A stretch of 34,137 nucleotides of DNA, taken from DATEPR01 sp036503065. Its GTDB lineage: Bacteria; Actinomycetota; Actinomycetes; Mycobacteriales; Pseudonocardiaceae. The translations under genes and the position numbers were made by a program. Within the stretch, counting starts at the first letter, position 1. Each line of letters begins with the position of its first letter. Where the stretch lies: positions 1-34,137 of the forward strand of contig DASXXM010000246.1 of NCBI GenBank assembly GCA_036503065.1. Direction: 5' to 3'. The notes beneath the pieces are model-generated. The model was not told the DNA's origin. It did not search any database and saw nothing but the letters and a program-made list of their open reading frames with translations. This document shows positions 15,407 through 22,952 of this stretch, in pieces.

Positions 15407-16381
15407 GTGAGCACCGCCGATGCCGTGTCGCTGGACGAGCGGGAGTTCGACGAGGCGATGCGCCGCCACCGGCGCGAGCTGCACGTGTACTGCTACCGGA
15501 TGCTCGGCTCGTTCGACGACGCGGAGGACCACGTCCAGGAGGTGTTCCTGCGCGCGTGGCGGTCGCGGGCCGGCTTCCAGGGGCAGGCGAGCGTCCGCGG
15601 CTGGCTGTACCGGATCGCGACCAATGCCTGCCTTGACACGCTGCGCCGCCACCGCAACCGCGCGGTGCCGGCGCCCGCCGACGGGTCCGCGGGCCCGTCG
15701 GTCGCCTCGATGCCGTGGCTGCAGCCTTACCCGGACGCGCTGCTCGACGAGTTGGTCAGCGACCAGGCCGGCCCCGAGGCGGCGGCGCTGAGCCGCGAGT
15801 CGATCTCGCTGGCCTACCTGACCGTGATCCAACTGCTGCCACCGCGGCAGCGGGCGGTGCTGATTCTGCGCGACGTGCTCGACTGGCCCGCGAGCCAGGT
15901 CGCCACCCTGATCGACAGCACCGTGCCGGCCGTGAAGAGCGCGCTGCAACGGGCCAGGGCGACCCTGCAGGAGCACCAGGCCGCCAGCGGACCGGCGCCT
16001 GACCAGCCCGCCGCCGACCAGCGCCGGCTGCTGCAGGGGTTCATCGCGGCGCACGAGCGGGCCGACCCGGAAGCGCTGATCGCGCTGCTGCGCGACGACG
16101 TCCGGCTGGCGATCTCGCCGCAGGCAGGCGAATGGACCGGCCGCGGCACGGTGGCCGCCGCGCTGCGCGCCGGCATGACCTCGCTCGGGGCGTGGCGGGT
16201 GCTCCCGACCGCCGCCAACGGCCAGCCCGCGGCCGCGGGCTACCTGCGTCGCCCTGGCCAGTCCGCGTTCCTGCCCTTCTCGATCACCGTGCTCGACGTC
16301 CGGGACGGGCAACTCGCCGACATCGCCGCCTTCGAAGCGGCCGACCTATTCGTGGCATTCGGCCTGCCCGCATCGCTCTGA
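15407..16381 (+). CDS. ECF sigma factor, SigG-like, with SnoaL-like C-terminal domain
   Basis: A 324-residue sigma factor. Sigma-2 is at about 15-85 (YCYRMLGSFDDAEDHVQEVFLRAWR), followed by the linker motif PWLQPYPD at 103-110 that marks the SigG-type group, sigma-4 at about 133-190 (LPPRQRAVLILRDVLDWPASQVATLI) and a SnoaL-like domain from about 205 to 318. The group normally lacks a separate anti-sigma factor. The GTG start at 15407 has only a distant GGTGG, so a later in-frame GTG at 15425 cannot be excluded. It diverges from the RibD-type reductase, a likely target. No convincing paired promoter motif was found in the 110-bp gap. Confidence 0.92.
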   Translation: MSTADAVSLDEREFDEAMRRHRRELHVYCYRMLGSFDDAEDHVQEVFLRAWRSRAGFQGQASVRGWLYRIATNACLDTLRRHRNRAVPAPADGSAGPSVASMPWLQPYPDALLDELVSDQAGPEAAALSRESISLAYLTVIQLLPPRQRAVLILRDVLDWPASQVATLIDSTVPAVKSALQRARATLQEHQAASGPAPDQPAADQRRLLQGFIAAHERADPEALIALLRDDVRLAISPQAGEWTGRGTVAAALRAGMTSLGAWRVLPTAANGQPAAAGYLRRPGQSAFLPFSITVLDVRDGQLADIAAFEAADLFVAFGLPASL

Positions 16382-16463
16382 CCGCCGCCGCCATGCCGCG
16401 GTCGCGAGTTCAGGGGCGAGTCCGGGTTTTCCCTGATGTCCGACCTGTGCGCATTACTCCATA

Positions 16464-16473
16464 CTCCTATGAG
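16464..16473. promoter_or_regulatory. candidate GntR/YtrA operator
   Basis: CTC-CTAT-GAG lies 10 bp before the ATG of the GntR gene, within an AT-rich stretch; TATGAG at 16468-16473 may double as a minus-10 element. A wider pair, CTCCAT upstream and ATGGAG at the start codon, is also present. Short and tentative. Confidence 0.35.
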
Positions 16474-16482
16474 ACTAGATAA

Positions 16483-16887
16483 ATGGAGGAAGTGGTGATC
16501 GAGTTCCACCTGGATGCCAGGTCCGGTGTGGCGCCCTACCTGCAGTTGGTGCACCAGGTGCGGCAGGCGATGCGGCTGGGCCTGCTCCGTGCTGGCGATC
16601 AGTTGCCGACGGTCAAGGACGTGGTCGCCGGCCTGGCGATCAACCCCAACACCGTGCTGAAGGCCTACCGGGAGCTCGAACATGACGGCCTGGTGGCAGG
16701 CCGCCCCGGTGTGGGGACGTTCGTGACCCGCACGCTGGCCGACTCGACGGTGGCGGCACACGAGCCGTTGCGGCGCGAGTTGCGCCGGTGGCTGGCCAAG
16801 GCCCGCCGGGCCGGATTGGCCGACGACAGCATCGAGGCGCTGTTCATCACCACTTTCCGGACCACCATGGGAGAGGACATCGCGTGA
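16483..16887 (+). CDS. GntR-family regulator, YtrA subfamily
   Basis: A 134-residue regulator with an N-terminal winged helix (VAPYLQLVHQVRQAMRLGLLRAGDQLPTVKDVVAGLAINPNTVLKAYRELEHDGLVAGRPGVGTFV) and only a short C-terminal helical tail, the mark of YtrA-type GntR proteins. These repress the ABC transporter genes that follow them. Two starts are possible: ATG 16483, which would be nearly leaderless, or GTG 16495, which has GGAGGA 4 nt in front. Its stop overlaps the GTG of the ATPase gene (GTGA), so the three genes form one operon. Confidence 0.93.
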   Translation: MEEVVIEFHLDARSGVAPYLQLVHQVRQAMRLGLLRAGDQLPTVKDVVAGLAINPNTVLKAYRELEHDGLVAGRPGVGTFVTRTLADSTVAAHEPLRRELRRWLAKARRAGLADDSIEALFITTFRTTMGEDIA

Positions 16888-17777
16888 CGTACGTGTTGCG
16901 TGCCCATCGACTGGGCAAGAGGTATCGACAGCGTTGGGTGTTGTCGGACTGCACCCTGGACATCCCGGCCGGTCATATCGTCGGGTTGGTCGGCCCGAAC
17001 GGAGCCGGCAAGACGACCCTGCTGAGCCTGGTGTCCGGGATGCTGTCCCCGACCGCGGGCACGATCGAGGTCTGCGGCGGGCGGCCGGGCAGTGGCGCGG
17101 CGCAACTGGCCAAGGTCGGGTTCGTCGCCCAGGACACCCCGACCTACGCCCGCCTGACCGTGGCCGAGCATCTGCGGCTGGGTGCCAAACTCAATCCGCG
17201 CTGGGACGACGCGCTCGCGCGGGACCGGATCCGGCGGCTGGGCCTTGATCCGGCGCAGCGGGCCGAGAAGCTGTCCGGCGGCCAGCGCGCCCAGTTGGCG
17301 TTGACGCTGGGCATCGCCAAACGTCCCGAACTGCTCGTCCTGGACGAACCCGTTGCCGCGCTGGATCCCTTGGCGCGGCGGGAGTTCCTGGGAGACCTGA
17401 TGGAATCCGTTGTCGAGCACGGGCTCAGCGTGCTGCTGTCGTCGCATGTGGTGTCCGATGTGGAGCGTGTCTGCGACTACCTGGTCGCGCTGGTCGCCTC
17501 CCGCGTGCGGTTGGCAGGCGAGGTCGACACCCTGCTGGCCACTCATCACCGGTTGACCGGCGCTCGCCGTGACCCGTCCCGGCTGCCGGCCGGCCAGGAG
17601 GTCATCACGGTCAGCCACACCGAACGCCAGACCACCCTGCTGGTCCGCGCCGACACACCCGTCCACGATCCCACCTGGACGGTCAGCCAACCTGGCCTCG
17701 AGGACCTGGTGCTGGCCTACCTGACCCGACCCGCCATGAGCGGTACCGACCGATCCGCACTGGAGGTGGCCCGATGA
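16884..17777 (+). CDS. ABC transporter ATP-binding protein
   Basis: A 297-residue ATPase. Walker A GPNGAGKTT is at 37-45, signature LSGGQ at 130-134, Walker B LLVLDEP at 150-156 and switch histidine H188 in LSSHVVSDVERVC. The last 80 residues form the small regulatory tail common in drug-export or lantibiotic-immunity type ATPases. The GTG at 16884 overlaps the regulator's stop. With the permease it probably exports a cell-envelope-active compound; the YtrA-type regulator supports this but the substrate is unknown. Confidence 0.95.
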   Translation: MTYVLRAHRLGKRYRQRWVLSDCTLDIPAGHIVGLVGPNGAGKTTLLSLVSGMLSPTAGTIEVCGGRPGSGAAQLAKVGFVAQDTPTYARLTVAEHLRLGAKLNPRWDDALARDRIRRLGLDPAQRAEKLSGGQRAQLALTLGIAKRPELLVLDEPVAALDPLARREFLGDLMESVVEHGLSVLLSSHVVSDVERVCDYLVALVASRVRLAGEVDTLLATHHRLTGARRDPSRLPAGQEVITVSHTERQTTLLVRADTPVHDPTWTVSQPGLEDLVLAYLTRPAMSGTDRSALEVAR

Positions 17778-18757
17778 TCTGGTTGACCTGGCGCCAGTCC
17801 CGGGGCCCCGTCGCGGTGGTCGCCGCCGCACTGGCCGTACTCGCCGCCGTTCTGGCGATCACCGTCGCGGGGCTGTCGCAGTTGGCGAACACCACCAGCG
17901 GTACCGCTTTCCTGAACGGTCTCACCAGCCTCGACTCGACCCTGTACACGGTCGGCGCGGCAGCGGTGCTGGCCGTGCCCGGCCTGGTCGGCGTGTTCTG
18001 GGGTGCGCCGCTGATCACCCGCGAACTGGAGGCCGGTACGCACCGGCTGGTATGGAACCAGGGTGTCACGCGAACCCGTTGGCTGGCCACGAAACTCGGC
18101 TGCACCGGCCTGCTCGCCATGGCCGCCGCCGGCCTGACCAGTCTGCTGGTGACCTGGTGGGCGGGTCCGATCGACACGGCCGTCGACGGCACCACCGCAA
18201 CGGTGGGGTTCTATTTCCCCCAGATGTTCCCGGTGCTCTTCGACACGCGCGGCATCGTCCCGGTCGGCTATGCGGCGTTCGCGTTCACCCTGGGCGTGAC
18301 CATCGGTGTCTTCGTCCGGAACACCCTGCCGGCGATGGCCGCCACGCTGGGCGCCTACCTCGCCGTCCAGGTCGCCGTCCCGTTGTGGCTGCGGCCGAAC
18401 CTGATGGCGCCGGTGACGACGACCACGCCGATCACCATGCAGAACATGCTGAACATCACCGGCAACAGCCTGAACGTGGCCAGCCCGGCACCCGGCGCGT
18501 GGATCATCGCCCAACACACCGTCGACACGGCCGGCAACCAGGTGGGCATGCCGTCCTGGTTCGACGGTTGCCTGGGGACGTCGAACGTGGGGGCCTGTGT
18601 CGGCAGGCTGACCAGCCTCGGTTACCGGCAGGTGGTGGATTACCAGCCGGCCAGCCGTTTCTGGACGTTCCAGTGGTACGAGCTGACGATCTATCTCGCG
18701 CTGGCCCTCGTGCTGGGCGGGTTCTGCGCCTGGTGGGTCCGCCGCCGCGTTTCCTGA
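17774..18757 (+). CDS. ABC transporter permease
   Basis: A 327-residue membrane protein starting MIWLTWRQSRG, typical of ABC-2-type permeases paired with YtrA systems. About six membrane segments can be seen, including VAVVAAALAVLAAVLAITVAG, AAVLAVPGLVGVFWGAPL, LLAMAAAGLTSLLVTWWAG, a pair around 160-205 and the last LALALVLGGFCAWWV. A large loop of about 110 residues precedes the final helix. The ATG overlaps the ATPase stop (ATGA). The operon ends at the bidirectional terminator at 18772-18801. Confidence 0.92.
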   Translation: MIWLTWRQSRGPVAVVAAALAVLAAVLAITVAGLSQLANTTSGTAFLNGLTSLDSTLYTVGAAAVLAVPGLVGVFWGAPLITRELEAGTHRLVWNQGVTRTRWLATKLGCTGLLAMAAAGLTSLLVTWWAGPIDTAVDGTTATVGFYFPQMFPVLFDTRGIVPVGYAAFAFTLGVTIGVFVRNTLPAMAATLGAYLAVQVAVPLWLRPNLMAPVTTTTPITMQNMLNITGNSLNVASPAPGAWIIAQHTVDTAGNQVGMPSWFDGCLGTSNVGACVGRLTSLGYRQVVDYQPASRFWTFQWYELTIYLALALVLGGFCAWWVRRRVS

Positions 18758-18771
18758 CCGTGCGCGACACC

Positions 18772-18801
18772 GGGAACCCCGACCGCGTTGTCGGGGTTCT
18801 C
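18772..18801. terminator. bidirectional terminator between convergent genes
   Basis: GAACCCCGAC at 18774-18783 and GTCGGGGTTC at 18790-18799 pair perfectly around a 6-nt loop and extend by two more pairs. It lies in the 55-bp gap between the permease gene and the convergent CE18-like gene, so it can end both transcripts. Confidence 0.88.
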
Positions 18802-18812
18802 GTTGCCCTGCG

Positions 18813-21800
18813 TCAGTTCCGCACCGTGATGGTGAGGGACTGCAGGACGGTGGCGGTGCCGTTCACCGCGGTCAGTGTGATCGGGTAGCTGCCCGCGGTG
18901 CCCGCCGCCGGGGTGCCGGCGATGGCCGCGGTGCCGTCGCCGTTGTCGGCGAAGGTCAATCCTGGTGGTAGCGCGCCGCTTTCGCCGATCGCGGGCGGCG
19001 GATAGCCGGTGGTGGCCGCGGTGAACGTGCCGGTCGAGCCGACGGTGAAGTCGGCGCTTGCCGGGGTGGTGAACGCCGGCGCGCTGCCGACGACCACGGA
19101 CAACGTCTCGGTGGTGCTGCCGGTCGCGTTCTGTGCCGTCACGGTCAGGTCGGTGGTGCCGGTCGCGGTCGGCGTGCCGGACAGCAGCGCGGTGCCGTTG
19201 CCCTCGTCGGCGAACGTCAGGCCGGCCGGCAGGGCACCCGACTCGGTCAGCGTCGGGGTCGGCGCGCCGGTCGCGCTGACCGCGAACGCGCCACTCGTGG
19301 CAAGGGTGAAATTCGCCACGGCGATGCTGGTGATCGCCGGTCCGCCGGGATTCCGCACCGTGATCGTCAACGGCAGCGTCGCCGTGCTCCCGGAGGCGTT
19401 GGCCGCGGACACCGTTACCGGGTAGGAACCCGCGGTGCTGGCTGCCGGCGTGCCGGACACCAGCGCGGTGCCGTTGCCCTGATCGGCGAAGGTCAGTCCG
19501 GCCGGCAGCGTGCCGCTGCCGGTGATCGTCGCGGCCGGGTAGCCGGTGGTGGTGACGGTGTAGGTGCCGGCCGAGCCGATGGTGAAGCCGGCACCCGTCG
19601 GGCTGGTGATGGTGGGCGCCTGCGCGTTGGTCAGCGTGAAGCTCTGGGTGGCGGTGCCCGCGGTCGACGTGGCCGTGATCGTGATCGGGTAGCTGCCGCC
19701 GGTGCCGGCTGCCGGTGTGCCGGACACCGACGCGGTGCCGTTGCCCTGGTCGGTGAACGTCAGGCCGGCGGGCAGGCTGCCGGACTCGGTGAGTGCCGGC
19801 GTCGGTGCGCCGGTGGTCGAGACCGTGACGTCGACCGGCGCGCCGACGATCGAGGACGCCGAGCTTGCGCTGACGATGGCCGGCGCGACGTTTTCGGTCA
19901 GCGTCACCGAGTTGCCCGCCGCGAGCGTGGTCCACGCGGAGAGATCGCCGCCGTAGGACTGGCCGAAGGTCGAGCCGTTCACCGTGGTACCGGTCGGCGC
20001 GGTGATCGGCGCGGTGACCGGGGACCCACCGGAGTTGGTGATCGTGACGGTGCCGTTCTGCTCCGACGCGGTCACCGAAGCCTGCGCGGCGGCCCAATCC
20101 GCCTGCTCACCCAGGATCTGCGACTCGGTGGTGTCGGTCACCGGTGCCAGTGGCGCGGTGTACCAACTGTTGTACTGGGCCAGCATGTTGCTGATCAGCG
20201 TCAGCAGGGTGTAGCCGAAGTCCTGCGTGGTGCCGTTGGCGGTCCGGGTGGCCGGCCCGATGAGGTCGGACTGGTGCGCGTAGCCGACCCGGGGATCGTT
20301 GGCGAGCACGTGGCTGAGCATGATGTGCGATTCCGATGCCAGCACGGTGGCCTCGGTGGCCGGGGCGGTCAGGCAGGTGGTCGCCGACGTCGGGACGCAG
20401 CGGCCCGTCTCGGTCGGGAACTGACTGTTGCCGACCGAGTTGCCGGCCGCGACGTAGAGGGTGTTGTACTCGCTGAGTTGGTCCGGCCAGTTGCTGGCGT
20501 TGTAGTAGATGTTGCTCGGATACCGGGGAGCCGAGCGGGCCGTGCCGATCGAGTACGGGCCGGGCTGGCGCGATGCGTCCGCGGCGAACGTGGTGATCCC
20601 CAGGTTGGCCATGGCCGTCGGCATGTTCGGGTTCTCCAGCCCGGAGTGCTCACCGGTCACCAGGGCACCGGCCGACCAGTTCGTGAGCCCGTTGTTGACG
20701 GCGAACGCGTCGTCGAGGCCGACCTCCTGGCCGATGCTGGACGTGCCGGTGGCCTGCGTCCAGCCGGAGCCGTTCGAGCCTGCGCACGAGATGCCGGGGT
20801 CGGTCGCGGTCGGGAACGTGGCCGTGGTCCCTGGTACGGCTCCCGGCGCGGTCGTGCCGTTGTCGGTGAACCGGTAGGTACCGGTCGTACCGGCCGGGTC
20901 CTCGGCGACCTGTCCCACCAGCCCGTAACCGGTCGCACCCGGGTCCTTCCGATAGACCTTGTAGCCCCAGAATCCCGAGCCGCCGGTGAACTGGGACTCC
21001 AGTGTGGACAGTGTGGGGCCGCCGCCGTTGGGGGCGTCGGCCCAGTTCAGTGACACCGAGCCGGACGCGCCGACCGTCGCCGGGATCGGCGCGGACGGCT
21101 CGGATTCGCCGTACGCGGTCGCCGCGGTCACCTCGTAGCTGTAGTCGCCGGCAGCCAGTGCGCCGCCGGTCCCGGGGACCGCCGCGTTGACCGGCAGCGG
21201 CTGCCAGACCACGCAGCCCAGGAACAGGTGTGACCAGGTGTGGGTGATCCAGTTGAAGCTGGACTGGTTGGCCAGCAACGCGTTCACCAGGCCGGCGTCG
21301 TTCGGGGCGCTGGTGTCCACCGACTGACCGGGATCGGTGTACGTGGTTCCGTTCTGGTTGGTGCTGCCGGCGCAGTTGGCGCCGGACTCGGCGGCGGCGC
21401 TGGGCGCGGTGCAGGCCCCGACCGCGTTGAAGGCGAACTCCAGCTTGATACCGGTCTGCTGCTCCCAGTTGGCCACGTAGGCCACGTCCGCCGCGGTCAT
21501 CTGGGCGTCCGGTGGGCCTGCCGCCGGGTTGCCCTGGGCCGCGGCCGGGCAGCCGACGTCCACCGGTTCGGTGGCGGCGGGGGTGCACTGGAACTGGGAG
21601 CTCCACTCGTTGTCGGCGATGAAGACGTCGTCGACGTCCTCGCCGAAGTAGTTGCGGTAGAGACCGAGATGCAGGTCACCGGTGACCCAGTTGATCAGCC
21701 CCGGCGCGAGCAGCAGCCACTGCGTCTGGTTGGCGTTGTAGTCGAACGTCAGCGTCAGTTCGGACACGTTCGCCTGCCGGTCGGAGCCGGGATGCTGGTA

Positions 21801-22409
21801 CACGCCGGCAAGAACCTGCCCTGCCGGGTTCGCCAGCCACGGCGTGAACGGCGCCCCCGGCACGACCGACGCCGGGTACCCGAACGTGCCTGCGTCCAAC
21901 GGCACCGGCCCCTTCAGCTCGGGCAGCGCGGCCAGGCCGGCCGCGGTCAGCTGCGCGGTGGTGTTGTCCAGGGTCGTGCCGCTGCCGTTGGTCAGCCCGA
22001 GCGCCGGGGACGGGAACACGTAGCCGTCGACCTGGCGGACACCGAACGCCGATTCGTAGTCGTACAACGAGTTCAGCGCGCCCGCGGCGAAGTTCGCCGG
22101 GGAGTCCGCGAGTACGACGCCGTTGAACTGGCCCACGCCGGCCGTGGACAGCGTGGGCAGGGACACCGTCTCGCTGCCCACCGCCCCGCTCGCGGTGGCG
22201 GTGGTGTACGCGACGCCCTCACCGCTCAGCGCGGCCTGCCACGCCGCGGTCGTCGGATCCGACGACCCGGTGCCGATCAGCAGCACCTTCAGGTCGAGGC
22301 GCGGCGGTGTGGCCGCCGACGCGGTCACCGCCGACCAGCCACCTGTCAACAATGCGCCGACGACGATAACCACGAATAAACCGTTCGACCAACGAACCAG
22401 TCTGCGCAC
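18813..22409 (-). CDS. secreted Agd3/CE18-like polysaccharide deacetylase with four Ig-like repeats
   Basis: A 1198-residue exported protein. A Sec signal occupies about 1-32 (LFVVIVVGALLTGG, cleavage near ASA-AT). Residues 36-245 form an alpha/beta domain in the position of the Agd3 carbohydrate-binding module. GEDVDDVFIADNEW follows with D260-D261, then THTWSH with H390 and H394. A DD pair plus H-x3-H is the metal-site layout of the CE18 enzyme Agd3, which deacetylates fungal galactosaminogalactan. An Fn3-like insert (about 405-520) interrupts the catalytic domain, which resumes to about 755. Four Ig-like (He_PIG-type) repeats fill 842-1198. The GTG at 22409 follows AAGGGA. It diverges from the glycan operon at 22.9-29.8 kb. 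CE18 membership is inferred from motifs; the polysaccharide acted on is not known. Confidence 0.75.
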   Translation of the reverse strand: MRRLVRWSNGLFVVIVVGALLTGGWSAVTASAATPPRLDLKVLLIGTGSSDPTTAAWQAALSGEGVAYTTATASGAVGSETVSLPTLSTAGVGQFNGVVLADSPANFAAGALNSLYDYESAFGVRQVDGYVFPSPALGLTNGSGTTLDNTTAQLTAAGLAALPELKGPVPLDAGTFGYPASVVPGAPFTPWLANPAGQVLAGVYQHPGSDRQANVSELTLTFDYNANQTQWLLLAPGLINWVTGDLHLGLYRNYFGEDVDDVFIADNEWSSQFQCTPAATEPVDVGCPAAAQGNPAAGPPDAQMTAADVAYVANWEQQTGIKLEFAFNAVGACTAPSAAAESGANCAGSTNQNGTTYTDPGQSVDTSAPNDAGLVNALLANQSSFNWITHTWSHLFLGCVVWQPLPVNAAVPGTGGALAAGDYSYEVTAATAYGESEPSAPIPATVGASGSVSLNWADAPNGGGPTLSTLESQFTGGSGFWGYKVYRKDPGATGYGLVGQVAEDPAGTTGTYRFTDNGTTAPGAVPGTTATFPTATDPGISCAGSNGSGWTQATGTSSIGQEVGLDDAFAVNNGLTNWSAGALVTGEHSGLENPNMPTAMANLGITTFAADASRQPGPYSIGTARSAPRYPSNIYYNASNWPDQLSEYNTLYVAAGNSVGNSQFPTETGRCVPTSATTCLTAPATEATVLASESHIMLSHVLANDPRVGYAHQSDLIGPATRTANGTTQDFGYTLLTLISNMLAQYNSWYTAPLAPVTDTTESQILGEQADWAAAQASVTASEQNGTVTITNSGGSPVTAPITAPTGTTVNGSTFGQSYGGDLSAWTTLAAGNSVTLTENVAPAIVSASSASSIVGAPVDVTVSTTGAPTPALTESGSLPAGLTFTDQGNGTASVSGTPAAGTGGSYPITITATSTAGTATQSFTLTNAQAPTITSPTGAGFTIGSAGTYTVTTTGYPAATITGSGTLPAGLTFADQGNGTALVSGTPAASTAGSYPVTVSAANASGSTATLPLTITVRNPGGPAITSIAVANFTLATSGAFAVSATGAPTPTLTESGALPAGLTFADEGNGTALLSGTPTATGTTDLTVTAQNATGSTTETLSVVVGSAPAFTTPASADFTVGSTGTFTAATTGYPPPAIGESGALPPGLTFADNGDGTAAIAGTPAAGTAGSYPITLTAVNGTATVLQSLTITVRN
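18816..19886 (-). repeat. four tandem Ig-like repeat units within the CE18-like protein
   Basis: Four copies of about 88-90 residues (842-930, 931-1020, 1021-1108, 1109-1198), each centred on the signature LPAGLTFxDxGNGTAxxSGTP. They share enough sequence to be visible at the DNA level as approximately 265-bp units. They are likely surface or polysaccharide-tethering spacers. Confidence 0.85.
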
Positions 22410-22706
22410 GAAACATCCCTTTCCGGGACGGCCAGCCGAGTAGGCGATATTCCAAACTCCGCGATGCCTTTATACCTCATCGCGGTCGACGCGCAAGGCG
22501 TCCGAATGGCGGCGACGCTATCAAATAGACGAACGCCAGTACGCCGGATGGCGCCTGCTTGTCCTGTTTGTCTCATTAATCTTGCCTGTGAATATTCATA
22601 GGAAACGTCTGTCTGCGAAACGTGCGTTCATATAACTACTCAAGGTAGTATTCGCTGGCAGAGTGCTGGTAGTTTGATCAAGCCGGTGACGCACCGTAAC
22701 AGGCGC

Positions 22707-22728
22707 TACGCCGGACGTGTCCGGCGTA
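22707..22728. promoter_or_regulatory. 10-bp-arm palindrome, likely operator
   Basis: TACGCCGGAC at 22707-22716 and its exact reverse complement GTCCGGCGTA at 22719-22728 flank a 2-bp centre. A half-site TACGCCGGA recurs at 22540-22548. Such a tight, long-armed site is typical of a TetR- or GntR-like dimer; no regulator gene lies in the locus. Confidence 0.65.
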
Positions 22729-22756
22729 AATACGACTGCTACTTTTCACCATTTGT

Positions 22757-22774
22757 TCAGCAAATTCTCAGCAA
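22757..22774 (+). promoter_or_regulatory. direct repeat with 11-bp period
   Basis: TCAGCAA at 22757-22763 and again at 22768-22774, in phase with one DNA turn, followed by TAG. Tandem heptamers at 11-bp spacing are the usual target shape of OmpR-family response regulators and SARP activators. Suggestive only. Confidence 0.4.
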
Positions 22775-22860
22775 GTAGCCGATCCGCTCGTGGCGTCAAT
22801 ACTCTAACTTCACAACGCCAATGAATAATGGTCCGCAGGCAGAGCGACGATCGTGACCAA

Positions 22861-22881
22861 CGCGTACCGAAGTCGTACGCG
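22861..22881 (+). promoter_or_regulatory. hairpin abutting the leader ribosome binding site
   Basis: CGCGTAC at 22861-22867 pairs with GTACGCG at 22875-22881 around a 7-nt loop. The last stem base is also the first base of the ribosome binding site GAAAGGAG (22881-22888) of the leader ORF, so folding could affect ribosome access. Confidence 0.55.
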
Positions 22882-22895
22882 AAAGGAGTGTACGA

Positions 22896-22952
22896 GTGAG
22901 CGTCGGTTTCGCCCACGTTGTCGACAGTCGGCAATGTCCGGGCCGGCCATGA
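22896..22952 (+). CDS. 18-residue leader peptide coupled to the pelF-like gene
   Basis: GAAAGGAG, 7 nt, then GTG opens a frame encoding MSVGFAHVVDSRQCPGRP. Its TGA at 22950-22952 overlaps the ATG of the glycosyltransferase gene (ATGA at 22949-22952). The glycosyltransferase ATG has no ribosome binding site of its own, so translation of this leader probably delivers ribosomes to it. The peptide has no recognised homologue; its role is inferred from the overlap and the good initiation site. Confidence 0.65.
   Translation: MSVGFAHVVDSRQCPGRP

Larger units (their letters stand above)
22410..22895. other. 486-bp divergent control region of the exopolysaccharide locus
   Basis: No credible gene. 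The stretch is much richer in A and T than its surroundings and separates the CE18-like gene from the leader ORF and glycosyltransferase gene. It contains the palindrome at 22707-22728, a matching half-site TACGCCGGA at 22540-22548, the 11-bp-period direct repeats at 22757-22774 and the hairpin at 22861-22881. On the minus strand GGTATAAAG near 22470-22480 could be a minus-10 region for the CE18-like gene. No clear sigma-70 pair is evident for the plus-strand operon. Confidence 0.7.

Noticed and set aside
18816..19886. Tandem repeats as a CRISPR or minisatellite
   Set aside because: The approximately 265-bp units are in frame and encode Ig-like protein domains.
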